Part shown: one piece after another, positions 55,586 through 64,000 of the stretch | Numbering within the stretch: the stretch's first letter is position 1 | Layout: every line of letters starts with the position of its first letter | Origin: Microbacterium gallinarum | GTDB lineage: Bacteria; Actinomycetota; Actinomycetes; Actinomycetales; Microbacteriaceae | Reading direction: 5' to 3' | NCBI RefSeq assembly: GCF_014837165.1 | Contig: NZ_JACSPM010000001.1 | Coordinates: 91,618-155,617, forward strand | DNA: 64,000 bases | The notes under the pieces: generated by a model | The model's database searches: none | What the model was told of the DNA's origin: nothing | What the model saw: only the letters and a program-made list of their open reading frames with translations | Program-made: the position numbers and the translations under genes

Positions 55586-55642
55586 GTCGCGCACAGTCTA
55601 ATCAAGGGCGCCTGGGGATCCGCGGCGCGCGGGGAGCGGGTA

Positions 55643-56521
55643 TCAGGGACGGATGGCGGTGGTCGCGCGGTCGCGCATCGTGAGATCGGGATGAGTGGAT
55701 GCCGCGCGCCAGCCGTCGGCGGTGAGGAGGTCGCGGATCGCCTCGCCCTGCCACTCGCCGTGCTCGATGACGATCGTGCCGCCGGGGTGCGCCAGCCGGA
55801 GCCCCACACCGCTGAGGATGCGCACCACGTCGAGGCCGTCCCCGCCGCCGTACAGTGCGGCGGGCGGGTCGAAGAACCGCACCTCCGGATCGCGCGGGAT
55901 CGCGGCATCCGGAACATACGGCGGATTGGACGCGACGACCGACACCGTGCCGTCGAGCTCGGGGAACGCGTGAGCCAGATCGATGAAGGCGAGCGCGGCG
56001 TTGTCGGCGCCGACGCGCTCGAAGTTCTCCTTCGTCCAGACGAAGGCGTCGACCGAGTTCTCGGCCGCGAAGACCCGGGCGTGCGGCACCTCGGTGGCCA
56101 TCGCAAGGGCGATCGCGCCGCTTCCGGTGCCGAGATCGACGGCGATGGGAGAGGGGGATGCCGCGGCCGCGAGCGCGTCGATCGCCAGCTGCGCCACCAT
56201 CTCGGTCTCGGGCCGGGGCACGAAGACGCCGGGTCCGACGCGGAGCTCGAGATGGCGGAAGGGGGCGAGGCCGGTGATGTGCTGCAGCGGCTCGCGCGTC
56301 ATACGGCGCTCGACCAGCGTCTCGAGCTGCCGGACCACCTCGGCGGGAAGGGCGTCTCCGCGGATGGCGGCGGCCTGCACTCCCCCGCGACCGGTCTGCA
56401 GCGCGAACGCAGCGAGCAGCTCGGCGTCGACATCGGGATCGGGCACACCGGCCTGCGCCAGGCGCGCGGCGGCATCACGCAGCCAGGCGGCGGTGGTCGG
56501 GGGTGTCTCGGGTGAAGCCAT
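55643..56521 (-). CDS. prmC: Release-factor glutamine methyltransferase PrmC
   Basis: Methylates the GGQ glutamine of RF1 and RF2. 292 residues from the ATG at 56521. N-terminal helical domain (about 1-85), SAM-binding PIAVDLGTGSGAIALAMA (about 123-140) and the catalytic VVASNPPYVPDAAI (about 189-202, NPPY). A TAGGCT box lies 10 nt upstream. Substrate prfA is 4.4 kb away, beyond the cysteine-gene insertion. Confidence 0.95.
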   Translation of the reverse strand: MASPETPPTTAAWLRDAAARLAQAGVPDPDVDAELLAAFALQTGRGGVQAAAIRGDALPAEVVRQLETLVERRMTREPLQHITGLAPFRHLELRVGPGVFVPRPETEMVAQLAIDALAAAASPSPIAVDLGTGSGAIALAMATEVPHARVFAAENSVDAFVWTKENFERVGADNAALAFIDLAHAFPELDGTVSVVASNPPYVPDAAIPRDPEVRFFDPPAALYGGGDGLDVVRILSGVGLRLAHPGGTIVIEHGEWQGEAIRDLLTADGWRAASTHPDLTMRDRATTAIRP

Positions 56522-56647
56522 GGGCCCGTCCAGCCTAAGCCCGGCAGGGTACTCGCCCGTGGTCGGGCCACCGTCACAGAAGGACTCACGATGGATGCGT
56601 CCCCCTAGGCTTGTCCCCACCCGCAGACCACCGCTGAAAGGCCTGAC

Positions 56648-57586
56648 ATGACCGGCATCCACCCCGACATCACCTCCGCCTTCGGAAACACCCCCCTCGT
56701 GCGCCTCAACCGCACCGCGGAGGGCCTCGGCGGCAACGTGATCGCCAAGCTCGAGTTCTACAACCCGGCGTCAAGCGTCAAGGACCGCCTCGGCATCGCC
56801 ATCGTCGACGCCGCCGAGAAGTCCGGCCAGCTGCAGCCCGGCGGCACGATCGTCGAGGCCACGAGCGGCAACACCGGCATCGCGCTCGCCATGGTCGGCG
56901 CCGCCCGCGGATACCGCGTCGTGCTCGCGATGCCCTCGTCGATGTCGATCGAGCGCCGCCTGCTGCTCAAGGGCTACGGTGCCGAGCTCGTGCTCACCGA
57001 CCCGGCCGGCGGCATGAAGGGCGCCGTCGCCAAGGCGGAGGAGCTCGTCGCCGAGATCCCCGGCGCCGTTCTCGCGCGCCAGTTCGAGAACGAGGCCAAC
57101 CCGCGCATTCACCGCGAGACCACGGCCGAGGAGATCATCCGCGACACCGACGGTGCCGTCGACTACTTCGTCGCCGGAATCGGCACGGGCGGCACGATCA
57201 CCGGCGTCGGCCAGGTGCTCAAGGAGCGGGTGCCCGGCGCGAAGGTCATCGCCGTCGAGCCCGCCGACTCGCCGCTGCTCACCAAGGGCACGCCCGGACC
57301 CCACAAGATCCAGGGCATCGGCCCGAACTTCGTGCCGGCGATCCTCGACCAGGGAGTCATCGACGAGGTCGTCGACGTCGAGTTCGCGGACGCGATCGAC
57401 ACCGCACGCGCGGTGGGCACCAAGGACGGCATCCTCGTCGGCATCTCGTCGGGCGCCGCGATCTGGGCCGCGCTGCAGATCGCCGCGCGCCCCGAGGCCG
57501 AGGGCAAGAACATCGTCGTCATCGTGCCGTCGTTCGGCGAGCGCTACCTGTCGACTGCGCTGTTCGAGAACCTGCGAGAGGATTGA
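56648..57586 (+). CDS. cysK: Cysteine synthase (O-acetylserine sulfhydrylase), copy 1
   Basis: PLP enzyme making L-cysteine from O-acetylserine and sulfide. 312 residues. The PLP-Lys is in [11 protein letters not shown] (about 36-46), the substrate loop [10 protein letters not shown] (about 74-83), and the PLP-phosphate loop [14 protein letters not shown] (about 177-190). ATG start with GAAAGG 8 nt upstream. It is followed 26 bases later by a second cysK and then cysE, so it is the first gene of a cysteine operon. Confidence 0.96.
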   Translation: MTGIHPDITSAFGNTPLVRLNRTAEGLGGNVIAKLEFYNPASSVKDRLGIAIVDAAEKSGQLQPGGTIVEATSGNTGIALAMVGAARGYRVVLAMPSSMSIERRLLLKGYGAELVLTDPAGGMKGAVAKAEELVAEIPGAVLARQFENEANPRIHRETTAEEIIRDTDGAVDYFVAGIGTGGTITGVGQVLKERVPGAKVIAVEPADSPLLTKGTPGPHKIQGIGPNFVPAILDQGVIDEVVDVEFADAIDTARAVGTKDGILVGISSGAAIWAALQIAARPEAEGKNIVVIVPSFGERYLSTALFENLRED

Positions 57587-57612
57587 GACACACCGCTCCA
57601 GAAAGGCGCCCC

Positions 57613-58562
57613 GTGCCAGGGATCCACTCCGACATCACGACCGCATTCGGCGAGACCCCGCTGGTGAGGCTCAACGCCCTCACGGAGGGCCTCCACGGCG
57701 AGGTCCTCGCCAAGCTCGAGTTCTACAACCCGGGTTCGAGTGTGAAGGACCGCCTGGGCTATGCGCTCATCGGCGCCGCGGAGGCGGCCGGCGAACTGAA
57801 GCCCGGCGGCACGATCGTGGAGTCGACCAGCGGCAACACCGGCATCGCCCTGGCGCTGATCGGAGCGGCCCGCGGCTACAAGGTGATCCTCACGATGCCC
57901 GCGTCGATGTCGAAGGAGCGGCGCACGCTGCTGAAGGCGTACGGCGCCGAGCTCGTGCTCACCGACCCGTACAAGGGCATGACCGAGGCCGTCGAGACCG
58001 CGGAGCGGATCGTCGCCGAGACGCCGGGGGCCGTGCTCGCCCGTCAGTTCGAGCACGAGGCCAACGCCGAGATCCATCGCCGCACGACGGCCGAGGAGAT
58101 CTGGCGCGACACCGAGGGCACAGTGGACTACTTCGTCGCGGGCTCGGGTACGGGCGGCACCATCACGGGCGTGGGCCAGGTGCTCAAGCAGCGCAATCCC
58201 GACGTGAAGATCGCCATCGTCGAGCCGAAGGACTCCCCCATGCTGTCGGAGGGCCGCGCCGGCGGTCACCGCATCCAGGGCATCGGGCCGAACTTCGTGC
58301 CGGCGGTGCTCGACCGGTCGGTCATCGACGAGATCTTCGACGTCGAGTTCGACGACGCGATCCGCGTGGCACGCGACCTCGCCGTGCGCGAGGGCATCCT
58401 CGGGGGCATGTCGGCGGGCGCGGCGGTGTGGGCGGCGCTCGAGATCGCCGCGCGCCCGGAGGCCGCGGGCAAGCGCATCGTCGTGATCATCCCCGATTCG
58501 GGCGAGCGCTACCTCTCGACAGCGCTGTACGAGCACCTGCGCGAGCCCGAGAAGAGCGCGTC

Positions 58563-58566
<4 letters not shown>
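57613..58566 (+). CDS. Cysteine synthase paralogue, copy 2
   Basis: 317 residues from the GTG at 57613 with GAAAGG upstream. Same fold and motifs as copy 1: [21 protein letters not shown] and [14 protein letters not shown]. By eye the two proteins share most residues, the clearest differences being [12 protein letters not shown] for [12 protein letters not shown] and the C terminus ([12 protein letters not shown] against FENLRED). The second copy may differ in substrate preference, for example O-phosphoserine or thiosulfate, but this is not shown by the sequence. Overlaps cysE by 4 bases. Confidence 0.94.
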
Positions 58567-59153
<587 letters not shown>

Positions 59154-59198
59154 CGCGAGGCGGAGCAATGCGGCGAAGCCGCGTCGATGCGCCTCGGA

Positions 59199-59246
59199 TC
59201 AAGATGGAGTAGCGCCGCCGAAGGCGCCGCGTATCGAAATCCCTTC
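59199..59246. repeat. Convergent-gene dyad element, degenerate copy 3
   Basis: ATGGAGTAGCGCCGCCGAAG followed by GCGCCGCGTATCGAAATCCC recalls the left half of the elements at 20288 and 26946. A weaker second hairpin (59161-59200) precedes it. It lies between the convergent cysE and small membrane-protein genes. Confidence 0.55.
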
Positions 59247-59271
59247 ACCGGGGGCCCCGGAGAACCGGGGT

Positions 59272-59670
59272 CTACTCGCGGCGGTCCTGGACGCGCTTCT
59301 TGATGAACAGGGGTGGGAGCAGCCAGGTCGCGAGCGCGGTGACGAGCCACACGATGAGCGTGCCGATGATCCACGCCACGGGACCGTTGATGCCGATGCC
59401 CGCTGCCGGGATCAGCACCGCGATCAGCAGCGCGACGAACGTCGACAGCAGGCCGATTCCGCCGATCAGGGCGTTGGCGTGGCGCCGCGTGATCGTGAAC
59501 AGCCAGGGCGCGAGGATGCTCTGCAGCACCGCGAAGATCACGACCGCCAGCAGGATGCCCCACCAGTCGTCCCAGTGCAGCGTGAAGCCGGGCAGGATCA
59601 GGTCGGCCGCGACGAGTCCGAGGAACGCGGAGACGAGGAAGATCGCCGCGCGGATGAGGAGCGTGAGCAC
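59272..59670 (-). CDS. Holin-superfamily-IV-like membrane protein
   Basis: 132 residues with four membrane helices (about 5-27, 34-56, 66-88 and 93-116). It matches the Phage_holin_4_2-type family of small bacterial membrane proteins, which are common outside prophages and have no proven lytic role. The GTG at 59670 is 6 nt from a TAGGCT box (leaderless). Nothing else in the window is phage-like. Confidence 0.75.
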   Translation of the reverse strand: MLTLLIRAAIFLVSAFLGLVAADLILPGFTLHWDDWWGILLAVVIFAVLQSILAPWLFTITRRHANALIGGIGLLSTFVALLIAVLIPAAGIGINGPVAWIIGTLIVWLVTALATWLLPPLFIKKRVQDRRE

Positions 59671-59682
59671 GAGCCGAGCCTA
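59671..59682 (-). promoter_or_regulatory. -10 box for the small membrane-protein gene
   Basis: TAGGCT on the minus strand (plus AGCCTA 59677-59682), 6 nt from the GTG at 59670. Confidence 0.45.
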
Positions 59683-59718
59683 GCGGCGCGGCGTCCGCTC
59701 TCCTTGCGCCCCGGCCGG

Positions 59719-59785
59719 CGAGACATCGGATCCGCGACGAGACCTTCCGCGGTGTACGCCGTCTCGTCCCGAATACGCCGTCTCG
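59719..59785. repeat. 67-nt palindromic element, copy C
   Basis: Arms 59719-59743 and 59761-59785, both starting/ending CGAGAC and GACGAGAC with a mismatched middle; 17-nt centre. Between the small membrane-protein gene and the hydrolase gene, both on the minus strand. Confidence 0.85.
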
Positions 59786-59843
59786 GCGTCTGCGGCGGCG
59801 CTGAGGCGGCGGCGCGGCATCCGCTCCCCTGCGCCCCCACCGG

Positions 59844-59910
59844 CGAGACATCGGATCCGCGACGAGACCTGGTGCGGTGTGCGCCGTCTCGTCGCGGATA
59901 CGCCGTCTCG
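59844..59910. repeat. 67-nt palindromic element, copy C2
   Basis: Arms 59844-59868 and 59886-59910; the left arm is identical to that of copy C, exactly 125 bases downstream, and the flanks (GCGGCATCCGCT, CCTGCGCCCC) are repeated too, so C and C2 are a tandem duplication. It ends 9 bases before the stop of the hydrolase gene. Confidence 0.85.
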
Positions 59911-59918
59911 CAGGCGCG

Positions 59919-60728
59919 TCACGTCCGGACGACGGAACCCGCCCGGGTGAACAGGTCGGCGAGCAGCGCCCGCACCAGCTCGGGCTTCTCGTGCGGGAGC
60001 GCGTGCCCCGCGTCGTCGACGATCACGACGGTCGCAGCCGCCCAGTGTGCTGCCTGGGCGGCCTGCGAGCGGAATCCGAGCAGGCTGTCTCGGCGGCCCA
60101 GCACGACCAGCATCGGCACGCTGTCCGCCCCGTCGCCGATGTCGAAGTCGGCGGACTCCATGATGCGCCCGACGATGTCGCCGTCGTACCGGTCGAGCGA
60201 GCCGGCGACGCCCGAGCGGAAGCGCTCGACCGCCTGAGCGGTGTGCCACACGAAGTAGCCCTCGAACTCCGCTCTCTCACGGTCGCTGAGCACATCGGCG
60301 GCCCCGGGCTCGGACTGCACCACCGTCGCCGGCTCGGGCTGCAGTTCTCCGGGCAGCGGGCACAGCAGCGCGATGGCGACGACCTGCTCCGGGCGGCGCG
60401 CGGCCACCGCCCGCGCCAGGAAGCCGCCGAGCGAGTGCCCCAGGAGCGCGAACTTCCGGCCGCCGAACTCCGCGTCGACCAGAGCGCACAGCAGCTCGAC
60501 GACCTGCTCGGCGTCGTCTACCGCGGTGTCGACGCTGTCGCCCATGCCGGGGAGGTCGGGCGTCCACCGGTCGAACGGCGGCACCTCGGGAAGCACGGCA
60601 TCGAGGATGGCCTCGATCTCACCGCGCGCCGAATAGCCTCCGTGCAGCGCGAGGAGCGGCATCCCCTCGCCGTGTCGGCCGCCGCGCAGCGTGACACCCG
60701 CCGGAGAGGTGAAGACGAACTCGGCCAT
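59919..60728 (-). CDS. Alpha/beta-fold hydrolase
   Basis: 269 residues from the ATG at 60728, which has GGAAGGA upstream. Oxyanion HGGYSARGE (about 29-37), the nucleophile elbow ALLGHSLGGFLARA (about 93-106) and a late His in DDAGHALPHEKPE (about 238-250) outline the catalytic triad. The family covers esterases, lipases and C-C hydrolases; the substrate is not recognisable. The gene stands between two palindromic elements. Confidence 0.85.
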   Translation of the reverse strand: MAEFVFTSPAGVTLRGGRHGEGMPLLALHGGYSARGEIEAILDAVLPEVPPFDRWTPDLPGMGDSVDTAVDDAEQVVELLCALVDAEFGGRKFALLGHSLGGFLARAVAARRPEQVVAIALLCPLPGELQPEPATVVQSEPGAADVLSDRERAEFEGYFVWHTAQAVERFRSGVAGSLDRYDGDIVGRIMESADFDIGDGADSVPMLVVLGRRDSLLGFRSQAAQAAHWAAATVVIVDDAGHALPHEKPELVRALLADLFTRAGSVVRT

Positions 60729-60797
60729 GACGCGTCCTTCCGACACGCCTCGACGCTAGACGCACCCGCCGACACGCACCAGCCGCAACGGGCACCG

Positions 60798-60864
60798 CGA
60801 GACCTGGGATTCGCGACGAAACCCAGGGCGTTGCACGCCGTCTCGTCGCGAATGCCAGGTCTCG
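60798..60864. repeat. 67-nt palindromic element, copy D
   Basis: Arms 60798-60822 and 60840-60864 match at 23 of 25 positions (outer CGAGACCTGG, inner ATTCGCGACGA), with a 17-nt centre. Between the hydrolase gene and prfA, both minus strand. The best-preserved copy of the family. Confidence 0.9.
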
Positions 60865-60886
60865 GCGGACGAAACGCAGCGGAGCG

Positions 60887-61966
60887 TCAGTCGTCGGAGC
60901 CGAGCGCGGCGAGCCGGGCCTCTTCGTCGGCGGCGATGGCCGACTCGATGATCGGCTCGAGTGCGCCGTCCATGACCTGGTCGAGGTTGTACGCCTTGTA
61001 GCCGGTGCGGTGGTCGGCGATGCGATTCTCGGGGAAGTTGTACGTGCGGATGCGCTCGGAGCGGTCCATGCCCCGGATCTGGGACTTGCGGGCATCGGAT
61101 GCCGCGGCCTCGAGCTCCTCCTGCTGCTTGGCGAGCAGGCGTGCCCGGAGCACGCGCATGCCGGCCTCGCGGTTCTGCAGCTGCGACTTCTCGTTCTGCA
61201 TCGACACGACGATCCCGGTCGGCACATGCGTGATGCGCACCGCCGAGTCGGTCGTGTTGACCGACTGCCCGCCCGGGCCCGAGGACCGGAAGACGTCGAT
61301 CTTCAGGTCGTTCGCGTCGATGTGGATCTCTTCGGGCTCGTCGACCTCGGGGAAGACGAGCACGCCCGTCGTCGAGGTGTGGATGCGCCCCTGAGATTCG
61401 GTCGCCGGCACACGCTGCACGCGGTGCACACCGCCCTCGTACTTGAGGTGCGCCCACACGCCCTGGGCGGGATCGCTCGATGAGCCCTTGATCGCGACCT
61501 GCACGTCCTTGAAGCCGCCCAGGTCGGACTCGTTGCGCTCGAGGAGCTCGGTCTTCCAGCCCTTCGACGCCGCGTACTGCAGGTACATCCGCAGCAGGTC
61601 GGCGGCGAACAGCGCCGACTCGGCGCCGCCCTCGCCCTGCTTGATCTCCATGATCACGTCGCGGGCGTCGTCGGGGTCGCGCGGGATCAGCAGACGCCGC
61701 AGACGCTCCTGCGCTTCGGCGAGCTTCGCCTCGAGCGCGGGAACCTCCTCGGCGAACGCGTCGTCCTCACGAGCGAGTTCGCGCGCGGCTTCCAGATCAT
61801 CGGATGCCGCGACCCAGTCCTCGTTCGCCTTCACGATGCGAGACAGCTCGGCGTAGCGGCGGTTGACCCGCTTGGCGCGTGCCGCATCGGCATGCACGGC
61901 GGGGTCGGAGAGCTCCTCCTGAACCGCCTTGTGCTCTTCGATCAGCGCCTTGACGGAGTCGAACAC
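60887..61966 (-). CDS. prfA: Peptide chain release factor 1
   Basis: Reads UAA and UAG and releases the finished protein. 359 residues. The GGQ motif is in [18 protein letters not shown] (about 227-244); the PxT stop-recognition motif lies in [15 protein letters not shown] (about 183-198). GTG start with GGAGGG 8 nt upstream. Starts 17 bases past rho on the same strand, so co-transcribed with rho. rpmE, found here in mycobacteria, is absent. Confidence 0.97.
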   Translation of the reverse strand: MFDSVKALIEEHKAVQEELSDPAVHADAARAKRVNRRYAELSRIVKANEDWVAASDDLEAARELAREDDAFAEEVPALEAKLAEAQERLRRLLIPRDPDDARDVIMEIKQGEGGAESALFAADLLRMYLQYAASKGWKTELLERNESDLGGFKDVQVAIKGSSSDPAQGVWAHLKYEGGVHRVQRVPATESQGRIHTSTTGVLVFPEVDEPEEIHIDANDLKIDVFRSSGPGGQSVNTTDSAVRITHVPTGIVVSMQNEKSQLQNREAGMRVLRARLLAKQQEELEAAASDARKSQIRGMDRSERIRTYNFPENRIADHRTGYKAYNLDQVMDGALEPIIESAIAADEEARLAALGSDD

Positions 61967-61983
61967 CCAGTTCCCTCCGCGGC

Positions 61984-64000
61984 TCAGCGGATGCTGTTGT
62001 CGTCCGCGTGGCTGCGCCCGCCGTGACCGGTCGACGGCGCCGGGATCGACTTCTGCATCTGCACGAGGAACTCGACGTTCGACTGCGTCTCCTTGAGCTT
62101 GCCGAGCACGACCTCGAGGGCCTGCTGGGGCTCGAGACCGGCCAGCGCGCGGCGGAGCTTCCAGGTGATCTTGACCTCGTCGGGCGACAGCAGCATCTCT
62201 TCGCGGCGGGTGCTCGACGCGTTGACGTCGACGGCCGGGAAGATGCGCTTGTCGGCGAGCTGGCGGTTGAGGCGCAGCTCGCTGTTGCCGGTGCCCTTGA
62301 ACTCCTCGAAGATGACCTCGTCCATCTTGGAGCCGGTCTCGACGAGAGCCGTGGCGAGGATCGTGAGCGATCCGCCGTTCTCGATGTTGCGCGCCGCGCC
62401 GAAGAAGCGCTTCGGCGGGTACAGCGCCGACGCGTCGACGCCACCCGTGAGCACGCGGCCCGAGGTGGGCGCCGAGATGTTGTAGGCGCGGCCGAGGCGG
62501 GTGATCGAGTCGAGCAGCACGACGACGTCGCGGCCGAGCTCGACCAGGCGCTTCGCACGCTCGATGGCGAGCTCGGCGACCGTGGTGTGGTCCTCGGCGG
62601 GGCGGTCGAATGTCGAGGCGATGACCTCGCCCTTCACCGTGCGCTGCATGTCGGTGACCTCTTCGGGGCGCTCATCGACGAGCACGACCATGAGGTGGAC
62701 CTCGGGGTTGTTGGTCGCGATGGCGTTGGCGATCTGCTGCAGCACGATCGTCTTGCCGGCCTTGGGCGGTGCGACGATGAGACCGCGCTGACCCTTGCCG
62801 ATCGGCGCGACGAGGTCGATGATGCGCTGCGTCAGCTTCTCGGGGGCCGTCTCGAGGCGCAGGCGCTCCTGCGGGTAGAGCGGCGTGAGCTTGCCGAACT
62901 CGACGCGGGTGGCGGCGTCGTCGACCGACAGGCCGTTGATCGCGTCGACCTTGACCAGCGCATTGTACTTCTGGCGGCTCGACTGCTCGCCCTCGCGCGG
63001 CTGCTTGATCGCGCCGACGACGGCGTCGCCCTTGCGGAGGTTGTACTTCTTCACCTGGCCGAGCGACACGTAGACGTCGCTGGTGCCGGGCAGGTAGCCC
63101 GACGTGCGCACGAAGGCGTAGTTGTCGAGGACGTCGAGGATGCCCGCGATCGGGATCAGGACGTCGTCCTCGCCGATCTCGGTCTCGAACTCGTCGCCCG
63201 TCTGCGGGGCGCCACGGCGCTTGTTGCGCTGGCGGCCGCGACCCGCGCCCTGAGCCGGCTCTTCGTCGGCCTCGGGCGTGGCGGCGGGCGCGTTGTCCTT
63301 GCCGCCGTTCTGCTGCTGGCCGTTCTGCTGCTGACCGCCCTTGTCGCCCTTGTCGTTCTGGTTGCGATTCCGGCTGCGGCTGCGGCTGCGGCTGCGGCTG
63401 CGCGACGGGGTCTCGTCGCCGGTCTGCTCAGCTGCGTCGCCGTCGGCGGGCTTCGTGTCGGCGGATGCCTCGGGCTTCGTGTCGGCGGATGCCTCGGGCT
63501 TCGCGTCGGCGGATGCCTCGATCTTCGCGTCGGCGGATGCCTCGGCGGGCGCGTCGGCGGGGGCGGCCTCAGCCGGAGCGTCGGCAACAGCCGGCGTCTC
63601 AGCGGCCGGAGCCTCGGCGGGTGCCTCATCCGGGGCGGCCTCGGCCTCAGCGGTGGGCGCTTCGGCCTCAGCTGCGGGCGCGGCCTCGGCCGGAGCCTCG
63701 ACCACGGGCTCGGGCGTGACGGCGTCCGCCGTCTTGGCCCGGCGCGGCGCACGCTTGCGCGGCGCCTTCACAGGCGCGGCGGCCTCGGGCTCGGCAACCT
63801 CAGCCTCTGTCGCAGGCACCTCGGCCGGGGCGGCAGGCGCCTCGACCGGAGCAGCCTCGGCGGCACCCTGGCCCTCAGCCGGGGCGTCAGCCGCGGCATC
63901 CGCTTCAGCCTCAGGCTCAGCAACGGGCGCGGTCGACTCGGCGACGGCGTCGGTGGTGGTGTCGACGTTCTCGACGGCCTCGGGCGCTTCCGTGCGCTCG
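61984..64000 (-). CDS. rho: Transcription termination factor Rho, 5' end outside window
   Basis: Hexameric RNA helicase that ends transcription. The frame is open to the right edge. The C-terminal catalytic part is complete: RNA-binding OSB fold (about [20 protein letters not shown] to RLRLETAPE), Walker [14 protein letters not shown], Walker [13 protein letters not shown], the Q-loop and R-loop region with GALNVDA-like [14 protein letters not shown]. Before it lies a long disordered region: Ala/Glu/Asp-rich with 24-base tandem repeats, then RS- and NQ-rich stretches ([14 protein letters not shown]). Extended N termini of this sort are typical for actinobacterial Rho. The start codon is not in the window. 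Confidence 0.97.
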   Translation of the reverse strand, partial: ERTEAPEAVENVDTTTDAVAESTAPVAEPEAEADAAADAPAEGQGAAEAAPVEAPAAPAEVPATEAEVAEPEAAAPVKAPRKRAPRRAKTADAVTPEPVVEAPAEAAPAAEAEAPTAEAEAAPDEAPAEAPAAETPAVADAPAEAAPADAPAEASADAKIEASADAKPEASADTKPEASADTKPADGDAAEQTGDETPSRSRSRSRSRSRNRNQNDKGDKGGQQQNGQQQNGGKDNAPAATPEADEEPAQGAGRGRQRNKRRGAPQTGDEFETEIGEDDVLIPIAGILDVLDNYAFVRTSGYLPGTSDVYVSLGQVKKYNLRKGDAVVGAIKQPREGEQSSRQKYNALVKVDAINGLSVDDAATRVEFGKLTPLYPQERLRLETAPEKLTQRIIDLVAPIGKGQRGLIVAPPKAGKTIVLQQIANAIATNNPEVHLMVVLVDERPEEVTDMQRTVKGEVIASTFDRPAEDHTTVAELAIERAKRLVELGRDVVVLLDSITRLGRAYNISAPTSGRVLTGGVDASALYPPKRFFGAARNIENGGSLTILATALVETGSKMDEVIFEEFKGTGNSELRLNRQLADKRIFPAVDVNASSTRREEMLLSPDEVKITWKLRRALAGLEPQQALEVVLGKLKETQSNVEFLVQMQKSIPAPSTGHGGRSHADDNSIR
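63457..63552 (-). repeat. 24-bp tandem repeats in the rho N-terminal region
   Basis: Four units starting at 63457, 63481, 63505 and 63529, each with GTCGGCGGATGCCTCG; on the minus strand they encode repeats of EASADAK/EASADTK type. Each unit carries the GGATGCC word discussed as over-represented. Confidence 0.9.

Noticed and set aside
59272..59670. Prophage remnant suggested by the holin-like protein
   Set aside because: No endolysin, portal, terminase, integrase or att site nearby; the family is common in non-phage chromosomes.

Overview
The window is about 70% G+C (judged by eye) and carries 61 supportable protein genes, no rRNA or tRNA genes, no CRISPR array and no transposase. Gene order and content point to an actinobacterium of the family Microbacteriaceae, most likely Microbacterium or a close relative: GTG starts are frequent, many genes have a TAnnnT -10 box only 6-7 nt before the start codon (leaderless transcription), a fused trpE-trpG sits behind a Trp attenuator, and the rho-prfA-prmC-tsaC-wecA-atp string has the same order as in mycobacteria apart from one insertion. 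The assignment is inference from content, not a database match.

Layout. 1-719 is the 3' end of a cell-wall type protein made of near-identical 76-residue SH3b repeats. 723-8251 (mostly minus strand) is the translation/transcription block nusA, ylxR, infB, rbfA, truB plus a P-loop kinase, with mutY opposed. 8426-16806 holds membrane, stress, LOG-family, proS, benE-type transporter, kinase-like, pcp and ispG genes. 16902-20262 has an LtrA-type membrane protein and the attenuator-controlled anthranilate synthase gene. 20387-22005 is an ECF42-type sigma factor with its DGPF/YCII partner. 22089-28143 contains the site-2 protease and dxr, with a YcnI-type copper module and a stand-alone MurE-like ligase between them. 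28165-33126 is a FKBP lipoprotein, plsC, an OsmC-like gene, asparaginase and alanine dehydrogenase. 33155-42485 is a minus-strand set: amino-acid permease, EccC/FtsK-like ATPase, PP2C phosphatase and a heterodimeric ABC exporter. 42637-46092 is accessory. 46171-53649 is the complete F1Fo ATP synthase operon with an AtpI-like gene, continuing upstream into wecA, tsaC and prmC. 56648-60728 is a five-gene insertion (two cysK, cysE, a small membrane protein, a hydrolase) before prfA and the 5'-incomplete rho.

How the parts work together. nusA/infB/rbfA/truB serve transcription elongation, initiation and ribosome/tRNA maturation. prmC methylates the release factor encoded by prfA. dxr and ispG are steps of the MEP isoprenoid pathway; WecA uses the resulting undecaprenyl phosphate. 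The ATP synthase genes are in the order I-B-E-F-H-A-G-D-C and end at a strong hairpin. CysE and the CysK pair form the two-step route from serine to cysteine.

Non-coding structure is the most unusual part. Four palindromes of exactly 67 nt (25-nt arms, 17-nt loop) plus one relative lie between co-directional genes; a second dyad family lies between three convergent gene pairs; a 10-mer (GGATGCCGCG) is strongly over-represented on both strands; and a palindromic AGCCTAGGCT appears to supply back-to-back -10 boxes for two divergent leaderless genes. No intergenic stretch exceeds 300 bases.
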